Source: Salvelinus alpinus (lineage: Eukaryota; Chordata; Actinopteri; Salmoniformes; Salmonidae). Taken from it: a stretch of 64,000 nucleotides of DNA. Where the stretch lies: assembly GCF_045679555.1 (NCBI RefSeq), contig NC_092093.1, forward strand, positions 65,571,214-65,635,213, read 5' to 3'. The notes beneath the pieces were generated by a model that did not search any database, was not told where the DNA came from, and saw only the letters and a program-made list of their open reading frames with translations. Every line of letters begins with the position of its first letter. The stretch's first letter is position 1. Shown here one piece after another: positions 55,966 through 64,000 of the stretch. Made by a program: the position numbers and the translations under genes.

Positions 55966-56269
55966 TTGTGAAGAAGTACTCTGTTCTCCTCCCTAGTGTG
56001 CCTTTTAACAAATTCAACTTCAAAACGAGAGTTTAGACCCTGTCTCTCCTCTATTTTCTCGCTGTGTTCATCCCTTCCCTCTTGTCACAGAGCTAAATCC
56101 CCCTGCAAACACCTCAATCCTTCACAGGAGAAGAAGTAAGAGAAAAAAAGGAGAAAAGAAGAGAGGGAAGAGAGACGTGGATTGATAACAGCTGTTGTAT
56201 GGTGTAGCTCCTCTTTGGGAAGCTCCACTACGGTACTTAGCGTGACAAAGCTTTATCTGTCTGCTAGGC

Positions 56270-59299
<3,030 letters not shown>

Positions 59300-59381
59300 A
59301 GAGAGAGAAATTACCATCCGGTAATGATGATTAGGGTTGTTTATGGTCTCCAGTCCCCACTTTGTCATTTACAATGGCTAT

Positions 59382-59515
<134 letters not shown>

Positions 59516-59724
59516 CAATCAGTCAGATTTAGTGTTGTACGCGTCCGGGTCAAGGCCGATGGACAGATATGTCATGACAAAATGGCTTCGTGGGGATGGT
59601 CTCATTTTTTACAACACTTTTTCATTCACTCCATCCATCCATTTAATTTGTTTATCAGGCCTGCCAGGGAGATGCTCAACACTCATCATTACAAAGGAGG
59701 ACAAAACAACTAAATGAAGGTGAC

Positions 59725-61920
59725 GGCAGAGAGAGAGAGAGAGAGAGAGAGAGGAGAAGGCAGAGTCAGAGAGAGAGAGGAATGTGTGTGAGGGAGAGAG
59801 GGGAAGGCAGAGTCAGAGAGAGAGTGGAATGTGTGAGAGGGAGAGAGGGGAAGGCAGAGTCAGAGAGAGAGAGGAATGTGTGAGAGGGAGAGAGGGGAAG
59901 GCAGAGTCAGAGAGAGACAGGAATGTGTGAGAGAGAGAGAGGGGAAGGCAGAGTCAGAGAGAGACAGGAATGTGTGAGAGGAAGAGAGGGGAAGGCAGAG
60001 TCAGAGAGAGACAGGAATGTGTGAGAGAGAGAGAGGGGAAGGCAGAGTCAGAGAGAGAGAGAGGAATGTGTGAGAGAGAGAGAGGGGAAGGCAGAGTCAG
60101 AGAGAGAGAGGAATGTGTGAGAGGAAGAGAGGGGAAGGCAGAGTCAGAGAGAGACAGGAATGTGTGAGAGAGAGAGAGGGGAAGGCAGAGTCAGAGAGAG
60201 AAAGAGGGGAAGGCAGAGTCAGAGAGAGACAGGAATGTGTGAGAGAGAGAGAGGAGAAGGCAGAGTCAGAGAGAGAGAGGAATGTGTGAGAGGAAGAGAG
60301 GAGAAGGCAGAGTCAGAGAGAGACAGGAATGTGTGAGAGAGAAAGAGGGGAAGGCAGAGTCAGAGAGAGACAGGAATGTGTGAGAGAGAGAGAGGGGAAG
60401 GCAGAGTCAGAGAGAGACAGGAATGTGTGAGAGGAAGAGAGGAGAAGGCAGAGTCAGAGAGAGACAGGAATGTGTGGGAGGGAGAGAGGAGAAGGCAGAG
60501 TCAGAGAGAGACAGGAATGTGTGAGAGGGAGAGAGGAGAAGGCAGAGTCAGAGAGAGACAGGAATGTGTGAGAGGGAGAGAGGGGAAGGCAGAGTCAGAG
60601 AGAGAAAGAGGGGAAGGCAGAGTCAGAGAGAGACAGGAATGTGTGAGAGAGAGAGAGGAGAAGGCAGAGTCAGAGAGAGAGAGGAATGTGTGAGAGGAAG
60701 AGAGGAGAAGGCAGAGTCAGAGAGAGACAGGAATGTGTGAGAGAGAAAGAGGGGAAGGCAGAGTCAGAGAGAGACAGGAATGTGTGAGAGAGAGAGAGGG
60801 GAAGGCAGAGTCAGAGAGAGACAGGAATGTGTGAGAGGAAGAGAGGAGAAGGCAGTCAGAGAGAGACAGGAATGTGTGAGAGGGAGAGAGGAGAAGGCAG
60901 AGTCAGAGAGAGAGAGGAATGTGTGAGAGAGAGAGAGGGGAAGGCAGAGTCAGAGAGAGAGAGAGAGGAATGTGTGAGAGAGAGAGAGGGGAAGGCAGAG
61001 TCAGAGAGAGACAGGAATGTGTGAGAGGGAGAGAGGGGAAGGCAGAGTCAGAGAGAGACAGGAATGTGTGAGAGGGAGAGAGGAGAAGGCAGAGTCAGAG
61101 AGAGACAGGAATGTGTGAGAGGAAGAGAGGGGAAGGCTGAGTCAGAGAGAGAGAGGAATGTGTGAGAGAGAGAGAGGGGAAGGCAGAGTCAGAGAGAGAG
61201 AGAGAGGAATGTGTGAGAGAGAGAGAGGGGAAGGCAGAGTCAGAGAGAGACAGGAATGTGTGAGAGGGGGAGAGGGGAAGGCAGAGTCAGAGAGAGACAG
61301 GAATGTGTGAGAGGGAGAGAGGAGAAGGCAGAGTCAGAGAGAGACAGGAATGTGTGAGAGGAAGAGAGGGGAAGGCAGAGTCAGAGAGAGAGAGGAATGT
61401 GTGAGAGAGAGAGCGGGGAAGGCAGAGTCAGAGAGAGAGAGAGAGGAATGTGTGTGAGAGAGAGAGGGGAAGGCAGAGTCAGAGAGAGACAGGAATGTGT
61501 GAGAGGGAGAGAGGGGAAGGCAGAGTCAGAGAGAGACAGGAATGTGTGAGAGGGAGAGAGGGGAAGGCAGAGTCAGAGAGAGAGAGGAATGTGTGAGAGG
61601 GAGAGAGGGGAAGGCAGAGTCAGAGAGAGAGAGGAATGTGTGAGAGAGAGAGAGGGGAAGGCAGAGTCAGAGAGAGACAGGAATGTGTGAGAGGAAGAGA
61701 GGGGAAGGCAGAGTCAGAGAGAGACAGGAATGTGTGAGAGAGAGAGAGGAATGTGTGAGAGGGAGAGAGGGGAAGGCAGAGTCAGAGAGAGACAGGAATG
61801 TGTGAGATGGAGAGAGGGGAAGGCAGAGTCAGAGAGAGACAGGAATGTGTGAGAGGAAGAGAGGGGAAGGCAGAGTCAGAGAGAGAGAGAGGAATGTGTG
61901 AGAGGAAGAGAGGGGTGAGG
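59725..61920. repeat. 47-bp GA-rich minisatellite, ~46 copies
   Basis: Unit gagagagacaggaatgtgtg + agagggagagaggggaaggc + agagtca. Variants (gaggaagag, gagagaaag, aggagaagg) recur in order, for example the block near 60198 is repeated near 60603 (about 405 bp). Frames through it (VREREECVREREGKAESE-type) are artefacts of composition. Confidence 0.96.
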
Positions 61921-62407
61921 AAGAGGGTGGAAAGGGTCAGGAGCAAAAGAAAGAAAGAGATAGGGGGACAGAATATGTTGTACAACATAATTCAACACAA
62001 TCAATAAGGCCAGAGTTCACTGACAGATCAACAACTGTCTCTCTGGAAGTATGGGGAGAGGTTACCAAGGTTACAGTCCCCCCCCACCCCCCCACTCACA
62101 CACTCTCTCCATCCCTTTCTCTCCCTTCCCCTCTCTCCACCTCCAATCCACCTCTCTCTCTCTAGCCTGAGGAAGGGTCAGTGCAGCCGTTCACTGTTCT
62201 ATACTTTATGTGATGTACACAATGCACCAGCTGTTACATTCTGTATAGAATAGGGATTGTATAGAATGGAAGAATGCTATTTCATATTCCGTTCCATTAT
62301 TGAGGAAGCGCTCAGAGAAATCCCATGATCCTTGTGTTCTATATGTCATTCTATGGAGGAACTGAGGCAGGTGAAGCGGGAAGGTGTTTGACTAAGACAT
62401 TATATAC

Positions 62408-62408
62408 A

Positions 62409-62490
<82 letters not shown>
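62408..62490. repeat. (AC)n microsatellite
   Basis: AC run with one AT interruption, abutting the repeat that follows. Confidence 0.95.
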
Positions 62491-62493
<3 letters not shown>

Positions 62494-62715
62494 ATGTTCT
62501 ATCCTCGTGGGGACCTAAAATGTATTTCCTTTAAAAATCCTATTTTCCCTAACCCCTAACCTAACCCTAACTATAACGCTAATCCTAACCTTAACCCTAA
62601 CCTTAACCCGTTACCATAACCCAAACCCTAAACCTAACCCCTAAACCTTACCTTAATTCTTTACCTTAAATAAAGGTAAAATAAATAAAATTCTAACCCC
62701 CCCCCCCCCCCCCAC
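62491..62715. repeat. CCTAA-rich (telomere-like) repeat segment
   Basis: Begins gttatgttctatcctcgtgg and passes into degenerate ccctaacc/ccttaacc units (62547-62660) and a C run of 17 (about 62697-62713). It resembles a dispersed fish repeat whose body contains CCCTAA-like units. A true ancient telomere is less likely, as the units are irregular. Confidence 0.65.
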
Positions 62716-63011
62716 ACACACCCTTCAGCTTGACAGCATGACTTTAGCAACCCCATCAGTAACCAAACTCCCATATGTATCTATTAGCTGGAGAACTGCA
62801 CTCTGGGCCTGTTCTTTTCTAAATGCTGTTATGATCTTAAACATCTGTTCAAATCAATGAAAACAACAAACAACATGATTAAGACATGGTTCTCAGATAA
62901 TTATAAATCAAAAATAAAGACGATCCAAAAACACCAAAGTATAGTAAGTGTTGTTCTGTAAGATGCACCACCCGCTTCTCTCCTCTCTCTATTTCCCGCA
63001 GGTTAACGTTT
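62716..63011. other. upstream intron, no feature recognised
   Basis: No gene or known repeat was identified. Confidence 0.4.
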
Positions 63012-63440
63012 ATTGTAATGAGTCTTCAAGCTTGAAGTTGTATTAGTCGTATGTACAGGATACACATGGTATACAACATCCAACCAAACGCTTACTTGCA
63101 GGTTCCTTCTTGACAATGCAACAACAATAGGAAATAATACAAGATAAGAATACGAACATAAAGTAAATGGTAGTAGAATATAATATATTTCTTTAGTATA
63201 GTACAGGTAGGGACAATTTATACTACAATATTTACACATGTATCAGGATGGGGGGAATTGGTTGGCAAGTGTTTAAATTGCTCTGATACTATCTGCCCGA
63301 CGATAAGGGAGTGAACAGCTCGTGGCTGGGGTGTGTGAGGTCCTTAATGATGTTGGGGGACTTCCTCAGGTACAGTTTCAAGTACAGTAGCTGTCCTGGA
63401 TGGATGGGAACACGGCCCCAGTGATGTATTGGAGGGAACA
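63012..63440. mobile_element. salmonid interspersed repeat fragment
   Basis: Landmarks gtattagtcgtatgtacagg, aacgcttacttgcaggttcc and tgggaacacggccccagtga (then tgtattgg) resemble the family at 2427-2905 and 26664 but are a distinct subtype. Confidence 0.6.
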
Positions 63441-63914
63441 ATATTATTGAATGCTGATCGGTTTCCGCTAGATGGGACAGCTTTAAAGTCAAAATTGGCT
63501 ATATCGTAAAACTTCATGAAAACAAAAGTTTGCAGTGTGGTTAAGTTTAGGGTTAAGGTTAGGGTTAGATTTTATGACTGTGGCTGTGCCAGCTAGTGAC
63601 CACTCTGCAGAGCTGCCTCCAGAACATGAGTCCTCTCAATGAATGCCAACCTGTCTATTTTCCCTCACTCCTTCACAAGCGGAAAAGACAGGGGGCTTAT
63701 TGAGATGAAGTATGGGGAATTGGGGGAGACAGGGTGAGGCCTGCCAGCCTCCCTATCCTTGGAGCTTCACTGAGGCTAACCCAGCTAGCGACCGGCATTG
63801 ATCGCTGGGAGGAAAAGAGAGAGAGAGAGCGGTATTTCACCTCCTTTCTTTTTTGCAATTCATCAACCTCTCCCACCTCAGATGAAAATGGTTTTGCACC
63901 TCACACACAGACTT

Positions 63915-63919
<5 letters not shown>
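63441..63919. other. upstream intron, no gene
   Basis: A short gggttaaggttagggttag stretch near 63551 echoes the CCTAA-type repeat at 62547-62660 in the opposite orientation. Nothing else was recognised. Confidence 0.45.

Positions 63920-64000
<81 letters not shown>
63920..64000. repeat. (AC)n microsatellite running off the window
   Basis: At least 40 AC units; the right end is outside the window. Confidence 0.98.

Noticed and set aside
59970..61024. Possible charged coiled-coil proteins (CEREREGKAESE repeats)
   Set aside because: Composition artefact of the 47-bp GA-rich minisatellite.
62547..62660. Chromosome end or fusion point
   Set aside because: The CCTAA units are irregular and lie beside a dispersed repeat phrase; not enough to claim telomeric origin.

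Overview
This window looks like vertebrate nuclear DNA from a salmonid fish (Salmo, Oncorhynchus or Salvelinus type). The evidence is its dense load of repeats typical of salmonid genomes: several Tc1-like elements with TA target sites, hAT elements with 8-bp target duplications, a tRNA-derived SINE, a solo LTR, and very many long (AC)n/(GT)n tracts and kilobase-scale minisatellites. No bacterial or viral genes were seen. Most long open frames in the window are translations of microsatellites and are not genes.

The main gene is the 3' half of a CNTNAP2 (Caspr2, contactin-associated protein-like 2) orthologue on the minus strand. I rebuilt twelve coding exons from splice sites and protein similarity, in transcript order: 53185-53341, 50554-50681, 45779-45949, 41293-41511, 35787-35875, 35335-35482, 32864-33094, 32542-32675, 32191-32284, 11719-11997, 10983-11054 and 10504-10706. 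Every junction keeps the reading frame. The exons give about 640 residues: the end of the fibrinogen-like region, laminin G3, the second EGF, laminin G4, a juxtamembrane stretch, one transmembrane helix and a short cytoplasmic tail ending EWFI. The 5' half of the gene must lie beyond position 64000. A 3' UTR probably runs to a poly(A) signal near 8376-8381.

The 20-kb intron 11998-32190 holds a second, complete gene on the plus strand. It is a TRIM E3 ubiquitin ligase (RING, B-boxes, coiled coil, PRY-SPRY) of the fish bloodthirsty/TRIM39-like type. Its coding region is a single exon (24784-26409), preceded by an apparent non-coding first exon and 422-bp intron, with an IRF-type element upstream. 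This suggests an interferon-responsive immune gene nested antisense inside a neuronal adhesion gene.

Layout: 1-8200 repeats (Tc1 remnant, LINE ORF1 fragment, hAT element, inverted-repeat element); 8350-12000 CNTNAP2 3' end; 12000-32190 large intron (tetranucleotide arrays, a nested transposon stack at 16-17.8 kb, a 44-bp array, Tc1, a 20-bp array, the TRIM gene, a compound TG minisatellite); 32190-35875 a cluster of five exons; 35876-53184 introns with a 34-bp array of about 92 copies, a head-to-head AC-rich inverted array, a TTAA element and a full-length Tc1; 53342-64000 an upstream intron with a tandem duplication that preserves an empty TTAA site, and a 2.2-kb GA-rich minisatellite. Family comparisons rest on remembered protein and repeat families; no database search was run.
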